Positions 1 through 7,746 of a DNA stretch of 64,000 bases are shown here, piece after piece. The translations under genes were made by a program, and so were the position numbers. The notes under the pieces are model-generated. The model was not told the DNA's origin. It saw nothing but the letters and a program-made list of their open reading frames with translations, and did not search any database. Position 1 is the stretch's first letter. Each line of letters opens with the position of its first letter. The stretch comes from an uncultured Collinsella sp. (lineage in GTDB: Bacteria; Actinomycetota; Coriobacteriia; Coriobacteriales; Coriobacteriaceae), in assembly GCA_900541035.1 (NCBI GenBank), contig UQIN01000001.1, positions 62,001-126,000 of the forward strand, written 5' to 3'.

Positions 1-897
1 CGCCCGGTCACGCTGCGCGCCAACACGCTCAAGGCAACCGTCGAGGACATCGCTGCGGCGCTCGATGCCGCCGGCATCGCCCACAACCCCGTCACCTGGT
101 ACCCAGACGCCTTTATCCTGCCCGAGGCCCAGGTTTCAGATCTGTGGGATCTCGACATCTACCGCGACGGCAAAATCTACCTGCAGAGCCTGTCATCCAT
201 GATGCCGCCGTTGGTCCTGGGCGCCCAGGCAGGCGAGGACATCCTGGACATGTGCGCAGCCCCCGGCGGCAAGACGACGCAGATCGCCGCCCTCACCCAG
301 GGACAGGCGCACCTCACCGCCTGTGAGATGAGCATTCCCCGCGCCGAAAAGCTCGAGTCGAACCTCCATCGCCAGGGTGCCAAAAACGTGCCCGTCATGC
401 GCATCGACGCACGCGAGCTCGACGAGTTCTTCCGCTTTGACCGCATCCTGCTCGACGCTCCCTGCACCGGCACGGGCACCGTCATCAGTGGCAACGAGAA
501 AAGCCTGCGCGGCCTCACCGAGCAGTTGCTGAGCAAGTGCGCCCGCTCGCAGCGAGCACTTCTGGACCGCGCCATGGGGGCCCTCAAACCGGGCGGCACG
601 CTCGTCTATTCGACTTGTTCGATCTTGCCGCAGGAAAACGAGGACGCCCTGCAAGAGGCCCTCGACAAGCATATGGACTGCGAGCTCATCCCCCTCGACG
701 GCACGCCAAGCGAAAGTGAAGCACGACGCACCCAGGAAGCTGGTGAGGAGCCGCGCATCGAGTCCAACGCTCTGACCGAAGCCATTGCCGCGGGTCAGGT
801 ATCGGCCATCGTCAACGGCCTGCCCGGCACGCTCACCATTCCGCCTAGCCGCGACTTTGAGGGCTTCTACATTGCCCTGATCCGAAAACGCAGCTAG
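1..897 (+). CDS. RsmB/RsmF-family RNA (cytosine-5) methyltransferase, 5' end outside window
   Basis: The frame is open from base 1, so the start lies upstream and about 298 codons are visible. It transfers a methyl group from S-adenosylmethionine to cytosine C5, probably in 16S rRNA. Visible motifs are RANTLK near the left edge (N-terminal domain of the NOL1/NOP2/Sun family), the SAM-binding AAPGGKTTQ, DAPCTGTG with the motif IV cysteine, and YSTCS with the motif VI catalytic cysteine. The C-terminus FEGFYIALIRK is typical of the family. The visible part ends soon after the catalytic domain with about 60 acidic or polar residues between, so a C-terminal PUA-like domain as in long RsmF is not apparent. 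Whether the target is C967 (RsmB) or C1407 (RsmF) cannot be told from this fragment. Family assignment is firm; substrate is inferred. Confidence 0.9.
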   Translation, partial: RPVTLRANTLKATVEDIAAALDAAGIAHNPVTWYPDAFILPEAQVSDLWDLDIYRDGKIYLQSLSSMMPPLVLGAQAGEDILDMCAAPGGKTTQIAALTQGQAHLTACEMSIPRAEKLESNLHRQGAKNVPVMRIDARELDEFFRFDRILLDAPCTGTGTVISGNEKSLRGLTEQLLSKCARSQRALLDRAMGALKPGGTLVYSTCSILPQENEDALQEALDKHMDCELIPLDGTPSESEARRTQEAGEEPRIESNALTEAIAAGQVSAIVNGLPGTLTIPPSRDFEGFYIALIRKRS

Positions 898-921
898 CGC
901 ACGGATCCAAAACTCAACAAG

Positions 922-1092
922 CTATCTCTGTGCGCGTTTGCCCTGCTGGTCGCGATGCTGTTTAAGCATCGCGCGCTCCTTGCGTTCGGCCCTTTTGCCC
1001 TTAATGGCCGTGACCACAAAGTAGATGACCGCGGCGGCAACGATTGCGGCCACACACAGGCCGATCGAGCCAAACATTGCTGTCAATTCCAT
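922..1092 (-). CDS. Small single-pass membrane protein, 56 aa, unknown function
   Basis: A short frame begins with ATG at 1092 and ends with TAG at 922. A good ribosome binding site, AGAGAGGTG, lies 7 bases before the ATG. Residues 1-30 (MELTAMFGSIGLCVAAIVAA onward) form one hydrophobic helix, followed by a strongly basic cytoplasmic tail of about 26 residues rich in Lys, Arg and Gln. It is convergent with the methyltransferase gene. The combination of a real ribosome binding site, a membrane helix and a positively charged tail makes it likely to be translated. I do not recognise a family. Confidence 0.6.
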   Translation of the reverse strand: MELTAMFGSIGLCVAAIVAAAVIYFVVTAIKGKRAERKERAMLKQHRDQQGKRAQR

Positions 1093-1283
1093 ACCGCGTC
1101 ACCTCTCTTTTAAACGGGGCTTTCAAGATAGCACCTCGATACCCGCCACCACAGCTCCTTCACGTTCGCCGGCCCTTCGGTCTAACGGATGGCGCGGCGG
1201 GGAAAAATCAACTCGTCAAACGATTTAGCATTCGCAATTCCGGCTGCATCGCGCCGGCCATCATCACATAGAATCGAGCCTCC

Positions 1284-2375
1284 ATGGATACCCTCAACGA
1301 TCTAAATGAGCGCGTCGACGCCTTCGTCGGCACCAGCTCCTTCGACACGCCTGCGGCGGCAAACGACCAAGCTCCCATCGATGTGCCCGCCGAGGTGCAC
1401 GAGGACATCGTCGCCTCGGTCGATTTTTCCGAGGTCGAGCTTGCAGACGAGTTCACCGAGCCCCAAATAGCCGTCACGCCCAACGGCCTGCTCCCTATGG
1501 AGCCCCTGCCCATCGACGGACGCCTACGCAAGGCTGCCCTTCGCATGCCCGACGAGATCGAGGAGGCCAGCGGCTTCACGCTCTTTGGCCGACGCATCAA
1601 GTCGCTCATTTACACCACCGATGTCGCGGTTATCCGCAACTCCAACGCCGACGCCGTCTTTGCGGTCTACCCTTTCACGCCGCAGCCCGCCATTACGCAA
1701 GCGCTGCTGACCGTCGCCGAGTGCCCGGTCTTTGTAGGCGTGGGTGGCGGAACTACGACCGGTAAGCGCTCCGTGCAGATGGCAGCCGTCTCCGAGATGC
1801 AGGGCGCGGCGGGCTGCGTGGTCAACTCCCCCGCTACTGCCGAGATGGTCGAGCACATCACCAACATCGCCGACATCCCCGTCATCGCCACGGTCGTTCG
1901 CTGCGACGACGATGCCCACGCCAAGGTGCGCGCTGGAGCCAAGATTCTCAACATCGCCGCCGGCAAGAACACGCCCCAGGTCCTACGCGAGCTGCGCGAG
2001 CACTATCCCAACCTGCCGCTTATCGCGCCGGGCGGCAAGACGCCCGAGAGCATTCGCGAGACCATCGCCGCCGGCGCCAACGCCATCATCTGGACACCGC
2101 CTTCGGCCCAGCAGCTACAGACCGACATGATGCAGCGTTATCGCAAGATGAAGGAAGACGCCACACCTGTCATCTCGCGCGACGACGTGCCCATTATCGA
2201 CCAGGTCGCCGCCGCCGAGGTCAGCCAAGTCGAGAACATGAATCCCGATGTGCCGATTCCCGACGAAGTCATCGAGCGCGTCGCTTCGATCCACGAGCGC
2301 GTCGAGGAGCATCGCGCCAACCGCGGCCTCAAGCCGTCACTGCACGGCTTTTTCTTCCGCGGAAAGAAACGCTAG
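1284..2375 (+). CDS. TIM-barrel protein annotated in related genomes only as 'hydrolase'; function unknown
   Basis: 363 aa. The first 80 residues are acidic and low in complexity and look like a lineage-specific extension. Residues from about 85 resemble a family of roughly 235-aa alpha/beta-barrel proteins in Firmicutes and Coriobacteria: RMPDEIEEASGFTLFGRRIK, then AVYPFTPQP, a glycine-rich GVGGGTTTGKR loop, NIAAGKNT and APGGKTPESIRETI. The last glycine-rich loop is where barrel enzymes of the phosphate-binding superfamily (epimerases, aldolases) hold a phosphate. This suggests a small phosphorylated ligand, but no catalytic set is recognised. No strong Shine-Dalgarno precedes the ATG (GAGCCTCC only). 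The gene stands alone and is followed by a terminator. Confidence 0.7.
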   Translation: MDTLNDLNERVDAFVGTSSFDTPAAANDQAPIDVPAEVHEDIVASVDFSEVELADEFTEPQIAVTPNGLLPMEPLPIDGRLRKAALRMPDEIEEASGFTLFGRRIKSLIYTTDVAVIRNSNADAVFAVYPFTPQPAITQALLTVAECPVFVGVGGGTTTGKRSVQMAAVSEMQGAAGCVVNSPATAEMVEHITNIADIPVIATVVRCDDDAHAKVRAGAKILNIAAGKNTPQVLRELREHYPNLPLIAPGGKTPESIRETIAAGANAIIWTPPSAQQLQTDMMQRYRKMKEDATPVISRDDVPIIDQVAAAEVSQVENMNPDVPIPDEVIERVASIHERVEEHRANRGLKPSLHGFFFRGKKR

Positions 2376-2386
2376 CAAAACATCTT

Positions 2387-2424
2387 GGCCCGCCCCACAA
2401 ACGTGAGGCGGGCCGTTTTCGTTT
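2387..2424 (+). terminator. Rho-independent terminator after the TIM-barrel gene
   Basis: Stem GGCCCGCC (2387-2394) pairs with GGCGGGCC (2407-2414) and is followed by GTTTTCGTTT. It starts 11 bases after the stop codon of the plus-strand gene and lies between convergent genes. Confidence 0.8.
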
Positions 2425-2455
2425 GAGCAATCATGCAGCGACGTGATGGGGCAAA

Positions 2456-3346
2456 TTAATCCACGCGCTTGTCGCCCATAAAGAAGAGCGCCACCGTACC
2501 AGGTCCGGTATGCGAGCCAATCAGAGTACCGATGTCATTGATCTCAATCTTGCCTTTAAGCTGCGGAACCTGTTCCTCAATCAGCGCCGCGACCGCCTCG
2601 GCATCCTCGCGGCACGCCGACTGCGACATGATGCACTTACCCGAATAATCTGCACCGTCCTGTACGTGTGCCATCATGGTCTTAGCCATCTCGGAAATCG
2701 CGCGCTTCTTAGTGCGAATCTTCTCACGTGGCGACAGCTTACCTTCGCAATCGACCGTCATAAGCGGGCAAATCTTAAGCGCCGTGCCGATGATCGCGCT
2801 CGCGGCCGAAATGCGACCGCCGCGCAGGTAGCTCGACAGATCGGTCGAGAAGAACCAGTGGTGCAGGTTGAGCTTGTGCTCCTCGATCCAGGCAGCCGTC
2901 TCGTCGAGTGAAGCCCCACTATCGCGCACATCGGCGGCATATTCCAACAACAGGCCAAAGCCCGAAGACGCCGCCAGCGAATCGATGACGCGCACCTTGC
3001 CGCCCTCGGGATAGCGATCCGCAAGCATCTGCGCCGCGACGCAGGCCGATCCATACGTGCCCGAAATACCCGACGACAACGTCAGGTGCAGCACGTCTTT
3101 ACCCTCGGCAACAAACGGCTCCCAAAACTCCTCGTACTCACCCACGCTCACCTGAGACGTCTTGGGCATGGCGCCCGCGGCAATCTGGGCAAAAAACTCG
3201 TCCGGCGTAATCGACTGATACAGATCGTCCGTATAGACAACATCGTCGATCTCGTAATGAAAACACACGACAGGGATATTGCGCGACGCAAAGAACTCAC
3301 GGGTTCGATCGGCGGCGGATTCACAGGTCAAGACAAAATCACTCAT
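2456..3346 (-). CDS. DegV family protein (fatty-acid-binding fold)
   Basis: 296 aa from the ATG at 3346, which has AAGGAG 6 bases upstream; an in-frame ATG at 3364 lies before this ribosome binding site and is rejected. DegV proteins bind a long-chain fatty acid in a two-domain alpha/beta fold, and FakB relatives present it to the kinase FakA for phospholipid synthesis. The sequence shows the N-terminal domain starting FVLTCESAAD, then PKTSQVSVGEY and the ligand-carboxylate loop SSGISGTYGSA, and a C-terminal domain ending GSHTGPGTVALFF. Length matches the usual 280-300 aa. No FakA-type kinase is next to it. It is divergent from the FBPase gene across a 320-base region. Confidence 0.88.
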   Translation of the reverse strand: MSDFVLTCESAADRTREFFASRNIPVVCFHYEIDDVVYTDDLYQSITPDEFFAQIAAGAMPKTSQVSVGEYEEFWEPFVAEGKDVLHLTLSSGISGTYGSACVAAQMLADRYPEGGKVRVIDSLAASSGFGLLLEYAADVRDSGASLDETAAWIEEHKLNLHHWFFSTDLSSYLRGGRISAASAIIGTALKICPLMTVDCEGKLSPREKIRTKKRAISEMAKTMMAHVQDGADYSGKCIMSQSACREDAEAVAALIEEQVPQLKGKIEINDIGTLIGSHTGPGTVALFFMGDKRVD

Positions 3347-3666
3347 ATGAGGCTCCTTACTCATTGCTGCGCAAATTATCGCACAGTGAGCCTACATGCG
3401 GTACATATGTCCACTATTTACCAAATCGAACCAAAAATAGTGAACATCTTTACCACCATCGTCTCCACCGACCCGACGCATAAATATCTGAGAAAACACC
3501 CTCTGTCGTCTCCACCCGACCAACACATCTACCTTCACTAAATCGATTTACCAAACCGTTCAGCCGACAATTCAGCCGCTGGCGCAAAATCGAAACAAAA
3601 GCGGCGCATACTGGTAAACGTTTGACGCTGTTTATCAGTTTTACCAGCCCCATCGGAAGGTGTTTC
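3347..3666. promoter_or_regulatory. Divergent intergenic region between degV-like gene and fbp, with two inverted repeats
   Basis: No gene is seen in these 320 bases, which are more AT-rich than their surroundings. CACTATTT (3412-3419) is repeated inverted as AAATAGTG (3435-3442). Nearer fbp, CTGGTAAA (3611-3618) is inverted as TTTACCAG (3640-3647), and its left arm sits in GGTAAACGTTTGACG, whose AAACGTTT core resembles LacI/GalR-type operators. Both could be operators or leader hairpins; no firm promoter could be placed. Confidence 0.4.
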
Positions 3667-5583
3667 ATGGTCGCATTCGATCGCAACCCGCAAGACTTCA
3701 AGTATCTGCGCCTGCTGTCGAGACAGTTCCCCACCGAACAATCCGCATTTACCGAAATTATCAACCTCTCGGCCATCCTCAACCTACCCAAGGGCACCGA
3801 GCATTTTATGAGCGACGTGCATGGTGAGTACGAAGCCTTTATGCACATCCTCAACAACTGCTCGGGCGTCGTGCGCGAACATGTCGACGAGATCTTTGGC
3901 GACACGCTCTCCTTTGACGAAAAGGGCGAGCTGTGTACGCTCATCTACTACCCGCGCGAGAAGATCGACCTGGTCCGCAGCCGGCGCGAGGACTCGCCAA
4001 CCTGGTACAAGACGATGCTTGACCAGCTCATCATGGTCGCTCGCTCACTTTCAAGCCGCTACACGCGCTCCAAGGTGCGTAAGGCCATCCCGCGCGACTA
4101 CGCCTACATCATCGACGAGTTGTTGCACACGCACCCGGACGAGAACAACTATCGCGTGCGCTATCACGAGCGCATCGTGGAGTCCATCCTAGAGACCGCC
4201 AGCGCCGACGACTTTATCGAGTCGCTCGCCTCGCTCATCAAGCGCCTGGCCGTCGACCACTTGCACCTGGTGGGCGACATCTTCGACCGCGGCGGCGGCG
4301 CGGCCAAAATTATGGACCGTCTGCTCACCTACCATTCACTCGACATCCAGTGGGGCAACCACGACCTGCTGTGGATGGGCGCTGCGGCCGGTGAGCCCGC
4401 CTGCATCGCCACGGTGTTGCGCAACAACCTACGCTACGACAACTACGAGATCCTGGAGAACGACTACGGCATCTCGCTGCGTGAGCTTGTCGCCTTTGCC
4501 GATGCCACCTACACCGCCGGTGAGTCCATCACCCCGCTGATCAAGGCCATCAACGTGCTGCTCTTTAAGCTCGAGGGCCAGATTATCCAGCGCCACCCCG
4601 AGTTCGATATGACCGACCGCCTGTTACTCGACAAGATCGACCACGACACCGGCACGATCACGCTCGCCGACGGCAGCGTGTGGCCGCTCACGACCAACGA
4701 CTTCCCCACCGTCGACCCGGCGGACCCCTACACGCTCACGTCTCAGGAGCAGCACATCATCGACAAGCTCGTGTCCGAGTTTGTAACCGCCGATCACCTG
4801 CATCGCCATATCGATTTCCTCTACACCCACGGCTCGATGTACAAGGTCGCCAACGGCAACCTGCTCTTCCACGGCTGCGTTCCGCTCAACGAAGACGGCA
4901 CCTTTAGCAGCATGAACTGCCTGGGCACCTGGCACGCTGGCCGCGATTATCTCGATTTTTGCGACCACATCGCCCGCCGCGCGTGGCGCGTGGGCGACCG
5001 CGATGCCCTCGACTGGATGTGGTACCTGTGGATTGGCTTCAATTCACCCGCCAGCGGACGCCTGGTGCGTACCTTTGAGCGCGCCTATATCGCCGATAAG
5101 AGCACCTGGGTCGAGCCGATGGACCCGTACTTTACGCTTACCAAGTCGCCCTCGGTCTGCGATGATATCATGCGCGAGTTTGGCGTCGCGCCCATGGCAT
5201 GCTCGCCGACCGGCCACATCATCAACGGCCACACGCCCGTTAAAACCACCAAGGGCGAGCAGCCCATCCGCGCCGAGGGCAAGCTGCTGGTCATCGATGG
5301 CGGCTTCTGCCGCGCTTACCATCCCAAGACGGGCATCGCCGGCTATACGCTCATCTCGAGCTCGCGCGGCTGCCGCCTCAAGTCGCACCGGGCCTTTACG
5401 ACGGTTGCCGAGGCACTCACGCGCAACGTGGACATCGAAAGCGAGACCAACCGTTTTGACCAAGCAGACCGTCGCCGCATGGTGAGCGACACCGATACTG
5501 GCGCCAAGATTCGCAGCCAGACCCAGGATCTGCGCCAGCTGCTCGATGCATATAGAAACGGTGCTATCGAAGAGCGCGTCTAG
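3667..5583 (+). CDS. fbp: Fructose-1,6-bisphosphatase, class III
   Basis: 638 aa, hydrolysing fructose-1,6-bisphosphate to fructose-6-phosphate in gluconeogenesis. The ATG at 3667 follows GGAAGG at a spacing of 6 and starts MVAFDRNPQDFKYL; the upstream in-frame ATG at 3622 lacks a ribosome binding site. The calcineurin-like metallophosphatase motifs are present: DVHGEYEAF near residue 50, GDIFDRGG near 202-208, GNHDLLW near 230-236, and INGHTPVK in the C-terminal half. Length fits the Firmicute-type class III enzyme (about 640-670 aa), which is unrelated to the class I and II enzymes. The gene is followed 78 bases later by a GtrA gene. Confidence 0.95.
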   Translation: MVAFDRNPQDFKYLRLLSRQFPTEQSAFTEIINLSAILNLPKGTEHFMSDVHGEYEAFMHILNNCSGVVREHVDEIFGDTLSFDEKGELCTLIYYPREKIDLVRSRREDSPTWYKTMLDQLIMVARSLSSRYTRSKVRKAIPRDYAYIIDELLHTHPDENNYRVRYHERIVESILETASADDFIESLASLIKRLAVDHLHLVGDIFDRGGGAAKIMDRLLTYHSLDIQWGNHDLLWMGAAAGEPACIATVLRNNLRYDNYEILENDYGISLRELVAFADATYTAGESITPLIKAINVLLFKLEGQIIQRHPEFDMTDRLLLDKIDHDTGTITLADGSVWPLTTNDFPTVDPADPYTLTSQEQHIIDKLVSEFVTADHLHRHIDFLYTHGSMYKVANGNLLFHGCVPLNEDGTFSSMNCLGTWHAGRDYLDFCDHIARRAWRVGDRDALDWMWYLWIGFNSPASGRLVRTFERAYIADKSTWVEPMDPYFTLTKSPSVCDDIMREFGVAPMACSPTGHIINGHTPVKTTKGEQPIRAEGKLLVIDGGFCRAYHPKTGIAGYTLISSSRGCRLKSHRAFTTVAEALTRNVDIESETNRFDQADRRRMVSDTDTGAKIRSQTQDLRQLLDAYRNGAIEERV

Positions 5584-5661
5584 CCCCACCCGCGGGGATT
5601 GGCTAAACTTGCTGAGTTTGTCATCCCCACGGCGTCCCCGCGCCACCCTAAGGCAGGTACC

Positions 5662-6057
5662 ATGCAAAAGCTCCTTGCGCAGATCATGAAATTTGGCGTC
5701 GTCGGTGTCATTGCCACGGTTATCGACTTTGGCATTATGAATCTGCTCCACTACGGTCTGGGCCTCAACATCCTAATCGCCAACACCAGCGGCTTTATCA
5801 TCTCACTCATCTTTAACTACCTCGCAAGCATGAAGTACGTGTTTGCGCACAAGGAAGGCATGAGCCGCCGCCGCGAGTTCATCATCTTTGTCGTGCTGTC
5901 CGTGATCGGTTTGGTGCTCAACGACGGCATCGTGCTGGCGCTCAACGCCGGCCTGGGACTCGAGGCCAATATCGCCAAGATCTGCGCCACCGCGCTTGTC
6001 ATGGTCTACAACTTTGTGACCCGAAAAATCTTCCTGGAGGGCGACGAGACCAAGTAG
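5662..6057 (+). CDS. GtrA family membrane protein, copy 1
   Basis: 131 aa from ATG 5662 (AAGGCAGG just upstream); an earlier in-frame ATG at 5599 would add a hydrophilic stretch unlike the family. GtrA proteins are small, four-helix membrane proteins thought to flip undecaprenyl-phosphate-linked sugars or otherwise take part in surface glycan synthesis. The four hydrophobic segments are visible, with the loop NYLASMKYVFAHKEGMSRRREF between helices 2 and 3 and the C-terminal NFVTRKIFLEG. The sugar is unknown, and no glycosyltransferase is adjacent. Confidence 0.88.
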   Translation: MQKLLAQIMKFGVVGVIATVIDFGIMNLLHYGLGLNILIANTSGFIISLIFNYLASMKYVFAHKEGMSRRREFIIFVVLSVIGLVLNDGIVLALNAGLGLEANIAKICATALVMVYNFVTRKIFLEGDETK

Positions 6058-6079
6058 CTCGAAACCCCTGCAGCATTAC

Positions 6080-6127
6080 GGCGCCCACGGACGACGTGCA
6101 CTCAGCGCAGTATCGTCCGTGGGTGCC
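6080..6127 (+). terminator. Long hairpin between the two GtrA genes
   Basis: A 15-base stem, GGCGCCCACGGACGA (6080-6094) with TCGTCCGTGGGTGCC (6113-6127), has one G-U pair and an 18-base loop. The T-run after it is poor (GCTCGTTTACG), so it may be an inefficient terminator or an mRNA processing or stability element rather than a complete stop. Confidence 0.5.
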
Positions 6128-6276
6128 GCTCGTTTACGGGCAAATTTTCAACGTTTGCGGATTAGCTCTTGAAAATTTGGCGAGTTCATATAGTTCTTGG
6201 CAAAGACCTTACGTTTCCCTTGTAAAAGCTCTAAAGTATCCTCTGCTCGATTCATCAACGCATTGGATGTGATTAC

Positions 6277-6684
6277 GTGCGCAAGGCGCTGGCACAACCT
6301 CATACCAAGCAGTTCCTCAAGTTTGCTGTCGTGGGTCTTATCTCCTTTGGCATCGACTGGGGCATGCTCATTGCGCTCGTCGAGCTGTTCCACCTCGACT
6401 TTTTGATGAGCACCACGGTTTCGTTTATCACGTCCGTCGTGGTCAACTACTGGCTCAGCATGAAGTACGTGTTCGACCACCGCGAAGGCATGAGCCGCAA
6501 GCGCGAGTTCACGATCTTCACCATCCTGTCGGTGATCGGCCTGGGCCTCAACGACCTGTATATGTTTGTGGGCGTCACGTTTTTGAGCATCGGCTACCAA
6601 GCCATGAAGGCCATCGCCACGTTCCTTGTCACCTGGTACAACTACTTCAGCCGTCGCTTCTTCCTCGAGGGCGCACGGTCGTAG
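6277..6684 (+). CDS. GtrA family membrane protein, copy 2
   Basis: 135 aa from a GTG at 6277; no ATG lies in frame nearby, and the Shine-Dalgarno is weak (GGATGTG). It has four membrane segments and is a clear paralogue of the preceding gene. The second and third helices and the loop between them are near-identical (SMKYVF, EGMSR, REF, LSVIGL and LND shared in order), whereas the N-terminal helix differs. Tandem duplication followed by divergence is the simplest reading. The 219 bases between the copies hold a hairpin. A strong terminator follows. Confidence 0.87.
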   Translation: MRKALAQPHTKQFLKFAVVGLISFGIDWGMLIALVELFHLDFLMSTTVSFITSVVVNYWLSMKYVFDHREGMSRKREFTIFTILSVIGLGLNDLYMFVGVTFLSIGYQAMKAIATFLVTWYNYFSRRFFLEGARS

Positions 6685-6710
6685 TCGATTCACTATTTGC
6701 TTGAATGTAT

Positions 6711-6744
6711 AACCGGTTGGAATTCCCGTTCCAACCGGTTTTTT
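6711..6744 (+). terminator. Strong Rho-independent terminator
   Basis: A perfect 12-base stem, AACCGGTTGGAA (6711-6722) with TTCCAACCGGTT (6729-6740), has a 6-base loop and runs directly into T residues. It ends the GtrA copy 2 transcript. The next gene on the other strand ends 100 bases away. Confidence 0.9.
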
Positions 6745-6843
6745 GTTTGCAGAGAGACCCGGCGACCCAGTCCCATTCGCATGAAAAACGGGCGGTCCGG
6801 ATGTTGGCCCGAACCGCCCGTCTGGCGCGCTATGTCGAGGCCT

Positions 6844-7746
6844 CTAGCCCGTTACGTAATACCAAACGACGTTGTCGTCATTGGAGAGAACGTAGTTACT
6901 GCAGGCCGTCATGGGCGTTGTGCCGTTGACGGAGTACATCCAGCCGCTCGTGCCGCCGTACTGTTTCTCGGCCAAACCACCAATCGCGGAAACATACGTG
7001 CCGTACGACGAGCCGTGTGCGTTGACAGAAAGGCCTAGCGCGCACAGGGCATCGTAAACGGTGGCGCCTTCGTTAAAGGTAAAGGTGCCGCCAGAGGACA
7101 CAGGATTGCCCACAGCGCTCGATGTGACCGAAACCGTCACCGTAACGTAGCTGGACTCCTGTGAGCCGCTTTGGCTGCCCGAGGAGGCGTTTCCACCATT
7201 AGAGGACGAGGCTCCATCAGACGACTGGCCACCGCCCGAAGAAGCACCGCCAGACGCATTGGAAGTATCACCGGCTCCCGTATTTTGGGCAGCGGATTTA
7301 TCGCCAGACTTCTTGCCGCCCCGGTCCTCGGACTTCTTGCTATCCGAGTTTTTGTCCGATTCCTTGTTTGAAGACTCGGAATCGTCCTTGGCGTCGTTCG
7401 AACCCTTGGGCTCGTCTTTTGCATCATTCGAAGATTTGGAATCCTTGGAACTGGCCTCGCCCGAAGCGGCAGACGAGCCAGACCCCTTGGTGTCCTTGGC
7501 GACGACGCTCTCCCCCGTCACGGTCTGAACGATCCAGTCAATGGACCAGGCGCCGCTCTCGGAAGGATGGACGAAGCCCAGCGAGACGACGATCAGAATG
7601 GTGCACGCGGCAGCAAGAACGCCAAGGAGCGCCTTGCGACGAGAGGCGGACGCCGCCGAAGCGGCGCCCTTTTGCTTTGGATCATCGAGCTGGATAAACG
7701 AGGAGTCGGGCTGTTGCCCGCTGGTCTCCTTGGGCTTATCGGGCAT
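6844..7746 (-). CDS. Membrane-anchored protein with one DUF4430 (transcobalamin-like C-terminal) domain
   Basis: About 300 aa. The chosen ATG at 7746 has AAGG upstream; a GTG at 7755 is an alternative, and both overlap the end of the upstream frame, implying translational coupling. The layout is a short basic cytoplasmic N-terminus, a membrane helix (KALLGVLAAACTILIVVSLG), a Ser/Lys/Asp/Gly-rich spacer of about 110 residues, then a DUF4430 domain of about 100 residues: VTVTVSVTSS, GATVYDALCALGL, YGGTSGWMYSVNG and NVVWYYVTG at the very end. In InterPro this domain is named transcobalamin-like C-terminal, after the part of animal B12 carriers that closes over the ligand. The protein should be held outside the membrane by its N-terminal helix. 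Ligand binding is inferred only. Confidence 0.85.
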   Translation of the reverse strand: MPDKPKETSGQQPDSSFIQLDDPKQKGAASAASASRRKALLGVLAAACTILIVVSLGFVHPSESGAWSIDWIVQTVTGESVVAKDTKGSGSSAASGEASSKDSKSSNDAKDEPKGSNDAKDDSESSNKESDKNSDSKKSEDRGGKKSGDKSAAQNTGAGDTSNASGGASSGGGQSSDGASSSNGGNASSGSQSGSQESSYVTVTVSVTSSAVGNPVSSGGTFTFNEGATVYDALCALGLSVNAHGSSYGTYVSAIGGLAEKQYGGTSGWMYSVNGTTPMTACSNYVLSNDDNVVWYYVTG

